Source of the DNA: Apiotrichum sp. Y4204
Lineage: Eukaryota > Basidiomycota > Tremellomycetes > Trichosporonales > Trichosporonaceae
Length of the DNA stretch: 64,000 bases
NCBI GenBank assembly: GCA_025531455.1
Contig: JAMYHL010000076.1
Span: forward strand, 62,001 to 126,000
Direction: 5' to 3'
Shown here: positions 34,849 to 46,024 of the stretch, one piece after another
Layout of the letters: every line of letters begins with the position of its first letter
Position numbering within the stretch: the first letter of the stretch is position 1
Translations under genes and position numbers: made by a program
Notes under the pieces: model-generated
Database searches by the model: none
Told to the model about the DNA's origin: nothing
The model's input: only the letters and a program-made list of their open reading frames with translations

Positions 34849-37800
34849 ACGCTTTCCCTTTCTTCCCCGCATTTACCCCTCGTCAGCACCCTTCTTGATC
34901 GATCTCGAAGGGCTCAAGACGGCAAGATTGTGGGATGCGTGCCTGTGATTGGGTCCGGGACATCCACGCTGTCTGAACCCGAAATGCGCCTCGCAGCAAT
35001 ATGTCAAATAGGTATCCTTGCTGCATCCGACGTTCCGAGGCCGAGAGAGGGGGGCGCTACACGTGGCACACGAGAGCATGCTCCCGCATGCCAGCGAGGG
35101 GGAAGATGCCGACTGCGCTGGCCAACGAGATCCAACGGCTGCCACGGGCAGGGTCCAAGTTGACGATCACATCGCCGCCGCGTCGGAGATAATCACCTGA
35201 TCACCATTTTACGCACCTTGATTCCCTGTTCTTCCTCTTTTTCCCCTTTGTCCCTTTCACGTTGTGTGTCTCGTCTCGTTCTGTTGTGGTGTCTCCTCTC
35301 TCCCCTCTCCTCATCATCTCCTCCCCCGCTTCGGCGCCTGCGCCTCTGCGCCAGTGCCAATGCCCGGCTGTCCGTCTGCAATAATAAATGATGGCGCCAA
35401 GCGCCGCCGAGGAATTGGGCGCGTGTGGCCCCACACGACACGTCGACGGGTTTGTGGGGCCCGGCGGGTCCGGTCAAGCTGTCCATGTGGGGTCCAGGGA
35501 AATGGACGATAGCGTAGGTGCTACAGGAGAGCAGAAAATCCAGACACGGTCTGTCGCTGTCCTCGCTGTTGCTGTCTGCTGTCTGGGTGCTGCTGTTTTG
35601 CTAGCATGTTGCTGCTGTTGGTGCAGGAGCGACAGGTCGACATACCGCATCCAGGGCCGAGCTAGATTTAGGGTTGGTTGACAGCATCGGGAGAGGCGCA
35701 GTGGCTTGGCATCATCATAATAAAACGGCCAACTGCAGCAACGAACAACCGTTTCGGATCAATGTCTTTGTCCACGGAATAGCGGAGCTTGCACAAGGTG
35801 ATTGATGGGGACAATTGGTAGCGTCGTAAACAAGGCGGCAGTCGCCGCGCGGTATCCACCGATCTAGCTCTAGATCGACAACGGTGGACGCACGGATTGC
35901 GATTGTTTCTCGGATCGAGCTAACCCCGTGGCCCCGCAACCCCAGCAAGCCAGCTCGCCAACACGAGCGCCGAACCCTGGTATCCGGTCGGTATGCAACA
36001 TTGCATTGTGCCTACGGAGAAAACACGCTCGCCCCGACACAGAACATTCATGCATGCACTACACTGTCGTGTGCCGCCGTAAGCCAAGCAAAAGCCGAGG
36101 GTGACCTGTATTCCAGCGTCTCGGTTATCTTTCTCTGGGGCGGACCGGAGCTTGTTCATTGGCCGGATCCCAGCCAACAAAGCATATCAAGACCCTCTCG
36201 CCCACCTTTGTACCTGCCTTGGCTCTCCTGCGTCGTGGCTTGGCTCCATGACTCAATCCCATCCAGATCAATCAATTCAGCCGAGAATTGTGCAGTATCT
36301 ATCCATCAATCAATCAGTACTGGCGATTTGGTATCAGTAGTGCGGTGGAGGCGTCGCTATCATGCTATCAGTATCTGCCGTATCGGTGACCTGGAATCCG
36401 GGCATCAAGCACAAAGGCCGTGAATGGATGTGGGCAGCAACCTCGCAACCTCGGTGGGAAGCACATATCGGCCGTCGTTATCCGACGCGACCGACACGTC
36501 AGCCGGTGGCCGCTGACTGCAAGCTGCATGCCGTTGGCCATCGTACACCGATCATCACCGATCACCTCGACGCGTCCAGTCAGCATTCAGAAACGCGAGG
36601 GTGCACGCAAGCACACAATCATGCGAGCAGCGCACGTAATTACAAACCGCGCACCCAGTCGCACTCCCAACAGCCAGTGACACGTCTCTGTTGTCTGCAC
36701 CAACCGTTGTCTCTGATTGCTCTATCAGGTGGAACCCCTAGACGCCACACCAACAAGTCTCCGTCCCGGAAGATGTAGATTGACCAAAACTTGACGACTA
36801 AGACGAATAGGAACCCCGGACATGTGCTGCGCACAGGCCAAGAGGTCAGCCAAGAGCCTGCAACGGTTACCTCCCAGTCTTGGTACTCTGTCTGTTCCTC
36901 GGCAGGGTTTTGTTTGTGCTTGTTTCCTTGCTTCCTACCAGGCGTTGCCATGTGAACCGTCCTTGCGATCTCGTGGCGGGCAACACGCTGCCGAGCCTTG
37001 GCGGTATCTCGGAGCAAGCATATCCACAAGCCGCAGGCATGTCGTGCCCCGCTGAGCATGTGGGCCCACGTCGACCACGTTATGCAGCTGGAATTCTGCA
37101 CTGGAGTGCGCAGCCCGCAGCCTACATGCCGAGCACCCACGCGCGCCATATGAGCTTCTTACGCCGCTGTTCCCCTGCGAACCCTCAAACCCCGGATTGC
37201 GGTACGTGGAAGAATTCTCGAACCCAAGCCACACACTTCCAACACCGCAGGCTGCGCGGCCGCATACTCCGCGGACACACCGCGGCGCGCCCTAGTGCCC
37301 TCGTCGTAAATGCGCGATTATGCGCGACAAGTCTCGCGCTAGAACTAGTAGGAGTGGTGAGGCGAGTTCTGCCGCAGCCGTAGAGCGGTATGGGCCGTGT
37401 CACTGTGGCATGTGGCGGCTGCCGCCGGGACGACGGCTCGTTACTGCCCTTGTCGTGTCAGGAAGCTGCCAGGCATTGACTCTGCTGTGCGTTGTTGGTA
37501 AACAGAAGGACGTGGCTGAGCGCACGGAATGGCGCTCCGTGCGGGGCGCTACGGTGGGACAGTGGGACGGCGGTACGGCGCACGCCCACGGCGAGCCGAC
37601 GGCACGGCACGACTGCCCCGACCGCGAATGGACACCGCGTGGTTCATCTGCGCACAGACCCCGGGCATTCCATTCTACGGAACGTCTCCGCTTCGGTACA
37701 CGAATCGCAGACCACAGGAGAAATGAGGGAATTGATGGCGAGTTAGGAGCAGGAAAGGAGCAGGGAATGGAACTGGCAAGTAGAACATGTATGGACACCC

Positions 37801-39471
37801 AAAGCGCCGGCCAAAGCCCCGCGCCACACTCGTGTGCGCCACACGTTGCACATCTCGCACCACATCTCACCACAAACAGAAAGAAGGATGCCCACCGCTC
37901 CTGTGTTTCCCTACGGCTTCACCAATGTCTGAGATTGGTCCTCCCCGAGAGGCGTTCAGACCGCCTTCCGTACCTCAGCCAAAGGACAGAGAGTAGATAA
38001 CTGCTCGCGCTTAGTACTACGGCCAGCGCACGGACATCCAGAGACAACTCGGACCAGATCGGGATGGGTCCGGCGCGTCGCGTCTTGTCGAATCGTAGTC
38101 CGTGTCTCCTCCCCCGTGTCGCTGTTGCTATCGTCTTAACACATTGGCGGCAAGCGCAGTTCATAAACTGCAAGCGAATGAGATAGCGGACGATGCGGCG
38201 TGGCGGGTCAAGTTTACGATCGGAGTAAGCATCAGACAAAGGGGGGCCAGATTGATGGATACAGTAGCCGCCGGAATGTATCACCTTATTCGCACCAGTC
38301 GGCGCCGTCGCGCTCACTCGCTCGGGCCTCCAGGAGCGTCTGGCGCCGACGGCTGGATCACGTCGTGACGCGGGCCGAAGGCGTCACCGATCAGGAAGTC
38401 AGAGACAGAAACATATACACCGTCGCGCAATCGCAATCGCGCAATCATTCCGCTGGAGACTGAAAGAATATGATACGCCTGCAGCGCCAACAGCCATCCT
38501 GAGCCACGATAGGTACAATCCGCAGTCCCGGCTGTTTGTAAGCGTGGGCGCTTGTGAGCATGGGCGGTTGTGAGCGTGCGACGATGAGGCCGTATGGGAA
38601 GGGGTTCTGTTGAAACTGTAATCTGGCGCTTCTGCTGGTCACAGGCCTGTGACGGTGTCTCGGGTCGGCCGGGTCGGATGGCGGTTCCGCAACGTGAATA
38701 TGCTGTCAAGGTGCTGCAAGTAGCTGTTGCGAGCTGCATGCCGGAAGGGGGGATGTCGTTTGGGGGACGTCAGATAGGCGGGGGGAGGGCAGTTGGGCGT
38801 GGGTTTCGTAGTCGTCGTCGTATTAGTCGTGCCGCGTCGGCACAATGTTTCGTTATCAGCCATCCGGCATGGCGTAGAGTGAATCAAGTGGTGGTGTAAG
38901 ACAGCAATTTGACAAGTTTGAGAAGAGGTGTTCAACATCAACACCAGCTCCGCTCATCAGTCCTCATCTACGCGCCGCGAATGCGAGTCGACAAACTCGC
39001 AAACTCTCTCCTCCTCGCCCACTTCCGATCTTTTTTTCAGCGTTGATCCGTCAGCGTTGCGAACGATGTTCGCTGTCGGCGGTGAGCTATTGGCGGACGA
39101 GTTTTCCGGCCTGGCCCCGCCCGATGTCGCGTCTCGTTACGGCTCCGCTCCGGCTCTCCGGCTCGGGTCGAGCACCACATGGGCATTGGTACGAACAAAT
39201 CCGCGGAGAGCGAGCTCCGAGCTCGGCAGCTCCGTTGGGTTCACGGAACATGCATGCGCATCCCCGCATCGATGGCGGAGTGGGCTCCACGGGGTGCGGG
39301 GTAGCCCTGTCGGAGAGCGTGATGGCAAGTGGCAGGTGTCACATGTTGCACCCACTCGGCCGGTCGCGCTCGGCCATTAGCCACTCTTTCAATTGTTTCC
39401 CGACTGACCGGCCGACATGCATGGCTACCACGCGTTGCGTGCTGTTCCGAGCGCGCAAGCGCGCCCGAGTA

Positions 39472-39493
39472 CGCGAGTACGTGAGTACTCGCG
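39472..39493. repeat. inverted repeat CGCGAGTAC / GTACTCGCG
   Basis: Two 9-base arms are separated by GTGA, with further GAGTAC copies on both sides (39466-39471 and around 39,518). The sequence could form a hairpin or be a dyad protein site. Confidence 0.75.
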
Positions 39494-39749
39494 CGCCAAG
39501 CAACGCGAGCAACACGAGTACTGACTACTGACTGAGATCCGATGAACACCACTGCACTAACTCAGGAGTTGTGCATGTAGCCGATATTCTCCCGCTCTCT
39601 GGCGCTCCGAGATCTAGGACACGCGGCTGCGGTTAACGACGGACGCGATGGGTCAAGCCACCACCGCCACTAGTGTGGAGACCGGAGACCATTGTTTCTC
39701 GGATGGAGCGAGCACGAACGAGAATCGAGGGCCCAAAATGATCGCGCCG

Positions 39750-39773
39750 GAGCCGCGAGCCGCGAGCCGCGAG
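39750..39773. repeat. GAGCCGC triplicate
   Basis: Three perfect tandem copies of GAGCCGC followed by GAG. Simple repeat in non-coding DNA. Confidence 0.8.
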
Positions 39774-40693
39774 TGTGCCGTGGTTGCCGTCAGTACCAGC
39801 GCAGCGGAATGGACGGAGCAATTCATCAAGGTTAAGGCAGTTAGAGGCAGATCACATGCCCCTGGGTCCCGCGACGCGTACTCTCGCTAGCCTAGAGCTC
39901 TAGGTGCTAGATTCAACAGTACTGTAGCTGCCAGATCCTAGAGATCTCGATATTGCGCTGCAATGTCGCGTCGCTGCCCGAATAAGTCAGCTGATCAGCT
40001 GACACCCTCCGTACCAAGCGCTGACGGCAGCACGGTTCCCACAAGGCAGCAGGCACGGTGGGCAGTGATTGTACAGGGCTATCAGGCGGCGCCATCTGTA
40101 TAGTATCTTGCAACACGCCGAACTTGCCGAACATGATTCTGTTAATCTGGTGACGGCGCTGTACGGACATTACTGTACATGAGGAGAATGAGTAAAGTCG
40201 CCGTTCTGGAGATGACCGATGAGCAGTGCAAGATGGCAGGAGTTGGCATGAATGCAGCATAACCGGCTATGTGGCACAGGTAACTCGTCCTGTCCGCTTG
40301 TCTGGCGACACGATGTTGAGCCAGGAGCTCGTTCCGAGCATCCATTCGTCTCGGAGACCCCCCCAGTCCCCGATGATGGTGAGTACAGCATTCATGTCGC
40401 CTATCAAGGTATACCGCATTCACGTCGCTCCTCAAGGTAGCCGCTGACGGTCCCAGTGTTCTTCGCATTCCTGGTCAAGTTATGAGCCGGCCGGCTGTTC
40501 GGCTGCGCTACCATTATGCATTCATCACGCTATAATTGAGTTCGTAAGACACGCGTCTCCCAAGCTCGCATCTGCCAACTTGCTGAACACGATTTTCCAA
40601 CACATACCACACTCGTTGTTCGTTACGAACTGGAATAGACTGAACTGAACTTTTCCAACATCTCTCTACCCCACAACATTGGTGTGTGGGACA

Positions 40694-41813
40694 TCACTTG
40701 TGCTCTTTGACACGGATGAGGAAGAAATGAAAGTTCTCGACATTAGGGAGGAACTCGCGCGTCTCCTCGGGTGAGCCCTTCACGAGACCGTTGACATAGA
40801 GCTGTCGTCAACACCACCCAGCTGTATAACTCACATGGCTAAGGTCTCGGAGCAACTTGACCCCCATCTTGGCGACCCACGCGACGATGCTGGACGTCTC
40901 ATACACCGGCTCGCCCCAGACCTCCTCGTACGTCGCCGCGATCTGCTCCACGGTGAGGCGGTCGCCGATGAGCGGGAGTGCGCGGCCCTTGAAGCGCTCG
41001 GTGTTGGCTAGGGCGAGGGCGCCGGCGCACCCAATGTCGTGGGTGGAAACCATGGGGAGCGTCATCTCGGGCGCCGAACCGAAGGTGTGCCGCAACAAGA
41101 CGGTGCGGTACAACCGGATGAGATACCCTTTGTCCTTGAGCCAGTTGTCCATAAAGTCCACGGGTTGCAGGAACGTGTACGGCAGACCGATTGACTGAAT
41201 GTGGGCCTCGATCCTGCGCTTCGGGTCAAAGCTGCTGTCAGGGGAGACATCGTCAGAAGAAACGCACCTATCATTCATGACCTTCGTGTTGTCGCCGTCG
41301 TGCAGCACCGACGAGTAGATCATGTGTTGAACGCCCCATTCCTTGGCGGCATCGGCAATGGCAATGCCTGTTGTTAGGACTGTGGAAAGGGGAGGGATTT
41401 GCACGCTCCGCGCTCCACAAATTGCCACGACTGTTCCCATGGATTGTCTTCTCTCCACATATCTTGAGTCCCTGGTCTTTACTCCCAACACATCTTTAAA
41501 CCCCCGTCCCTCGTCCATACTCACCCTGGCGCGTTTCCTGGGCCTCGTCGACATTTCCTTGAATCATGAACACGCCATAAATCGCCCCCTTGTCGAGTGC
41601 AGTGGCCTCGAACGCCCGGACAGGGTGGTCCATATACTCGGGGACGTAAACGAGCTTGACACCAGGAAGTGTGGCAAGGGAGGTGCCGCTGTTCTCCGAG
41701 CGCGTGAGCACGTGGATCGTCCAGTCGCCGCCTGGGTTCTGCCCCGCGAGCGCGTGCACGAATGCCGAGCCCTGCTGGCCCGTGCCGCCGAATACGAGGA
41801 CGTGGCGAGTCAT
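40694..41813 (-). CDS. NmrA-like NAD(P)-binding protein
   Basis: This is a predicted Rossmann-fold protein of the NmrA/atypical SDR group, about 309 residues (298 if an internal 33-nt intron is removed). Exons on the minus strand are 41813-41525, 41367-40835 and 40801-40694. The N-terminus HVLVFGGTGQQGSAFVHAL has the G-G-T-G-x-x-G dinucleotide motif. HMIYSSVLHDGD and YTFLQPVDFMDNW are the SSV and L-R-P-x-x-F/M-x-N-type motifs of NmrA proteins. The last exon adds LYVNGLVKGSPEETREFLPN. Intron 2 is only 33 nt (40802-40834), but skipping it replaces a frame that stops at once with a sensible C-terminus. A second 33-nt candidate, 41235-41267, keeps the frame either way and would give NDSSFDPKRR. 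NmrA members sense NADP redox state or repress nitrogen-regulated transcription; a precise role is unknown. Confidence 0.88.
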
Positions 41814-42049
41814 TGTGGAGTTTGAGTGAGTTGTTGAATAGGTATTGGTGATATAGGGTTGATTCTCTTGCTCCGTTAGCTATGTTCCCACGCCGTACGA
41901 GTCAACGACTCACTCGTTGCTGAAGCGATAGTTCAGTAGATAGCGGAGAGAAGACCTGACACAGTGTGAACGACTCTTTATATCTCAATGTTTGCTGTTG
42001 CCACCACCGGTTCCCACAACGTCATTGCTTCGTCGACCTCTGTATCTCC

Positions 42050-42090
42050 GTCTGCATGATCCGCAGCTTCTTTGTCTGCACGATCCGCAG
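42050..42090. repeat. 17-bp direct repeat, period 24
   Basis: GTCTGCATGATCCGCAG at 42050-42066 and GTCTGCACGATCCGCAG at 42074-42090 differ at one base. They lie in a divergent promoter region and could be a paired regulator site, though this is inference. Confidence 0.6.
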
Positions 42091-42799
42091 TGGACAGGCA
42101 CGCCACCGATCCTGATACAGAGACTCAGACATAGAAACAGCGCTACACATTCACACGGAGACGACTCGCGTCCCACTCCATGTGGGGTGCCCGTCGGTCA
42201 ATATAGCGCCCCGAGCGGCGGTGCGACCGAGGCCGATGGTCGTCACTTTTACAGACTATAATCGTAGTTTTGAATAGAACGCCTTGTTTCATTCCATCAC
42301 GACCAAAAAGAAGATGACAAAGATAAAGGATGTCCGGATGTCCCCGTACCCCTCGGTCTTTTAGGCACACAATTGACCAGATCGACCAGATCAAGCGGAG
42401 ACCCATGTCCGCGAAGATGATGGCCATCGGGGGTGGACGGAGAGTGCTCGGTTGTCCATCTGGCCTTCGGCCTCTCTGTTTTGATGCTTTCAGATGCTGT
42501 TCAACGTTGACTCATGCTCTATGCCCATCGATCGATATATTATCCACCTCGGAAGACGAGACGGGTTCTGGAATCTCGAGGGCAGCTCCTTCTCATTCCT
42601 GACGATATCGCCCACCAGTCAGAAGCTCGCAGGAGCTCGCAGGTGGCGGGGGATGGAGGGGTTCGTATCGGCGTATAAATCATATAATTGTATCCCATGA
42701 CACGCGGTGGGCAACCGCGCCCACGCGCCCACTAGTGCGGTACGCGGTTATGTGGTATCCAGATCCAAAAGACCGATGGTGGGCACAGACAATGCATGA

Positions 42800-42809
42800 T
42801 ATAATAAGG
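42800..42809 (+). promoter_or_regulatory. TATA-like element of the M20 amidohydrolase gene
   Basis: GATATAATAAGG, with the core at 42800-42809, lies 52-61 bases before the ATG at 42862. Confidence 0.4.
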
Positions 42810-42861
42810 TGCCAGCCTCTGCGACGCGGCTGCGTAGACGAGACCCATACCTCACACCACC

Positions 42862-44289
42862 ATGCACATCACAGCGGAGAAGATGCGGTATCTGGAACTC
42901 TCGCCGGACCCGGGCGCGTACCGCGTCCGCCGGCTCAAGGTCGACGGCGACCGCCTCAACAAGACACTTCACGAGACATGTAAATGGAGCGCGGCGCACC
43001 GATGGGGCGAGTGAGTACTGAGTTAGAGACAGTGCTTAACACGCGCAGCAAGGAGACGGAAACCGGCATGTGCCGCCTCGCGCTCACGGACGACGACAAG
43101 AAAGTGCGCGACTGGTTCGTCTCGGAAATGCTCGCGGTTGGGTGTAAGGTGAATGTGGACGAGATGGGCAACATGTTCGCCGTGCGCCCCGGACGCAAGG
43201 ACGGCCCCCCGACGGCGATGGGGTCGCATCTCGACACGCAGCCCCGTGGCGGGCGGTACGACGGTATCCTTGGTGTTATGAGTGCTGTCGAGGTCATGCG
43301 CACGCTCCACGATGCCAAGTACACCACCGAGTACCCCCTCGTGGCCATCACTTGGACCAAGTGGGTATCGGTTGAGAAAGCTCAAGCTAACAGACAGCGA
43401 GGAGGGAGCGCGATTCCAGAAATCCGTCAACGGCTCGGCCGTGTGGGGTGGCGAGCTCTCGCTCGAGGAGTCATATGAACTCAAGGACTCGGGAGGCGAG
43501 GGCCTCACCGCCCGCTCGGAGCTCAAGCGTATCGGCTACCTGGGCAAGACGCCGTGTTCGCACGAGAAGAACCCGATTGCGGCGCACTTTGAGATCCACA
43601 TCGAGCAAGGGCCCGTGCTTGAGGGACACGGCGAGCGCGTCGGCGTCGTGCAGGGTGGCCCGGCGTGGCGGTGGTCCCGGGTGCGCATCCACGGGCGCGA
43701 CGGGCACGCGGGGGGCACGCCGTACGAGTTCCGCGCGGACGCGGCCGTCGCCATGGCCAAGTTTGTCCTCATCACCAACGAGGTCGGGCGCAAGTATGGT
43801 GCACTCGTGACTAGTGGTATCCTCCGCCTTGACCCGGGAAGCATCAATACGATCCCGAACATGGCGGAGACGACGCTGGATATCCGGCACGCAAACGACG
43901 CCGGGCTCAAGATGACGCACGACGAGATCGAGGCGCGGACGAAGCGCGAGATTCTCGATGCTGCGCCGACGAAGTGGAACAAGGTGACGATCGAGTGGGA
44001 GACACTCTTCGAGAACACGGCAGCGCACTTCCATCCGGACTGCAAGAACATTATCAAGGAAGCCGCGCTCGCCAACGTCCCCGAACACCAGATTCGCGAG
44101 ATGGTCTCGGGTGCGGGACACGACTCGTGCGTCACCTCCCGCCTCGTGCCCACCGGCATGATCTTCGTGCCGTCCCGCGACGGCCTCAGCCACAACCCCA
44201 TGGAGTATACCTCGCCGGAGGACTGTGCCCTCGGCGCGCAGGTGCTCCTCGACTCGGTGCTGCTGTATGACTCGCGTCGGAAGGAGTAG
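42862..44289 (+). CDS. M20-family amidohydrolase (N-carbamoyl amino acid / ureidopropionase-like)
   Basis: This is a predicted 450-residue dinuclear-metal hydrolase in three exons, 42862-43010, 43049-43360 and 43398-44289; introns are 38 and 37 nt. Metal-site motifs are GSHLDTQPRGGRYDG (His110, Asp112), TNEEGARF (Glu155/Glu156, restored only by splicing intron 2) and HIEQGP (from His221). The C-terminal His motif is in SGAGHDSCV. The dimerisation-domain motif GRDGHAGGTPYEFRADA is also present. The H-I-E-Q-G-P and N-E-E-G-x-R-F pair defines the hydantoinase/carbamoylase branch of M20 (N-carbamoyl-L-amino acid hydrolase, beta-ureidopropionase, allantoate amidohydrolase). The exact substrate is unresolved. 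It most likely releases ammonia and CO2 from a carbamoyl compound in pyrimidine, purine or hydantoin nitrogen scavenging. It is divergent from the NmrA-like gene. Confidence 0.92.
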
Positions 44290-46024
44290 CAGTCGGATGA
44301 ATAGTAGTGGAACAAGAGATAAAGACGCGTCAAATCAGCAGTCGGTATACAGTTATGGATACTGTACAGAGACTGATGTGTGGTGCCGCCGGCTGTTAGT
44401 TCAATATGTAAACAAGAACCCCTCCCCGTAAGAAAGACGGTCCCTCACTACCCCTCCTTCATAGGTTCATTCCAACATATGTGGAGCCGTCACCATGCAC
44501 AGTGGCTCGATCCTTTCGGGCCAAAACCCTGTGCCTCGCTCTGATGCTCCGAGCAGTGTCGGCCTCAGCCTCCACGCGACGGAGAATCAGTGCACTGCAC
44601 CTTTGTGCTGCAGAGTTAGCAGTGTGCGAGTTGAACCGTCAGAGATGTATACTTCTAGCACTTGTTCTCAGTTTGCAACAGTCAGCGGATGGTGAACCGA
44701 CGGTGTCAATTTCTGATATTCGCCTTCTCAACACAGATCAGACGATCGCGGGCCACCAGTTCACTGTGTGGTTCTTCTCCCTTTCGTATGGTCTCGATTA
44801 GAACACAAACACACCTGCGGAGGATTAAAAAATCAGATGAGCTCGGCTGTGCAAAGATACAGTACCAAATAAGTTACGTTTCCCACTCAGCAGTCAGAAT
44901 GAAAGCACACGATACAAGTAAACAAGAAAAAGAAGAAGAAATAAAATAAAATGAAGGATCTTGCGACTCAAAAGTTTCAAGCTGAAGGGCTATGCATTGG
45001 CATTGGATGTTTGGCCTTGATCATTGCCAGCCCACAGAAGCGACTGTCGCGGGGTATACACAGTGCACAGAACAGTTGAGAGAAGGTCAAGAAGCAAGAA
45101 GGAATGTGCTGCACACGCGAGGATCATCCAAGGAACACGATTGGCGAACGGAACATGATCAGCAGTGATCGACAGGAACCGACGTGATCAGCAAAGACCA
45201 GCAAAGATCGGCGGGATCGGCGGAAGTCTCGAGCGGTCTGATCCCCAATGCAACACGATGTGTAGAGCAGACGCGCAGACAACGACGAGAAGAATGGGGT
45301 CGTGGTCAGATATCAACCCGTTTTGCCACTCTCACCATGGTGACTGCTGAGGATCTAGTTAGACCTCAGCAAGTCAACTTACCCCTGTCAGAGCTAATGC
45401 CCTCTTCTAATGCATGCAGAAGGAGGCTGCCGTCTTTTGGGTGAGTTGTAATAAGGTTATGCACCTCCCTTGTTATCATAATTGTAGGGTCGCGTGAGGT
45501 CCTTTCAAATGCCAAAAATGTAGGTTTCTGGCACAAGTGGCCGCCAGCACTCGACGGGATGAAAGAGCAGTCAACACAAAGCAACGCCACCCACCAGTCC
45601 CTACACGCACAAGTATGGCGTGCAGTGTACAGAACATGCTGAGTGGAGAGTACACTCCTGGTATGCTGGGACTGCCTGGATGCCTGGCACAAACGCAAGC
45701 ACAAATGCAGAAGGGAGCTATTTGAATGGGTCCTTGATCGCAGACGGGGTAGGCGCTGGGCTGAGCCGCGGTCGTCATCAGCCGCAACACCCCTTCCCGT
45801 GTGTGCCCATTGCCAGATTTCCAGTTCCTCCATCACCGCCATCTCTGATCATTGTTCACGCTCGTTTACGTTCGTTCTCTCACCCTCTCACACGCTCGCT
45901 CCCTCGTTCTCCTTCGTTCTGCTCATTACTCCGTCGTTCTTCCTTCTTCGCCGTCGCAACTCGCTCCTCTCGGTCCTGCACCCGGCTTCCTCGGGTAGGT
46001 TACCTGCCTTTGGCACCCGGCACC
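44290..46024. other. intergenic with A-rich patch and C/T-rich leader
   Basis: The interval contains an A-rich stretch at 44,920-44,955 and short GATC/CAGCAAAGA repeats near 45,150-45,235. From about 45,835 there is a pronounced C/T-rich tract leading to the ATG at 46025. The tract is probably promoter and 5' leader of the epimerase-exostosin gene. No gene is supported in the gap. Confidence 0.55.

Larger units (their letters stand above)
32810..40693. other. 7.9 kb gene-poor region
   Basis: This is the longest stretch with no gene I can support. The biggest open frame (226 codons, 37320-38000, plus) is Arg/His/Ser-rich with no motif and no splice-consistent partners. There are C/T-rich tracts near 35,215-35,335, a 7-bp tandem repeat at 34821-34848, GAGCCGC repeats at 39750-39773, a 22-base inverted repeat at 39472-39493, and AATCAATC runs near 36,305. 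No tRNA or 5S-like sequence was noticed. The part next to 32,810 should hold the permease promoter. Confidence 0.55.
41814..42861. other. divergent promoter region of the NmrA-like and M20 genes
   Basis: 1.05 kb between two divergent genes. It contains a TATA-like element on each side and a 17-base near-perfect direct repeat listed separately. No coding exon seen. Confidence 0.55.

Noticed and set aside
37320..38000. 226-codon frame in the large gene-poor region
   Set aside because: Arg/His/Ser/Thr-rich random composition, no preference for C-ending codons, no splice-consistent neighbours and no motif.
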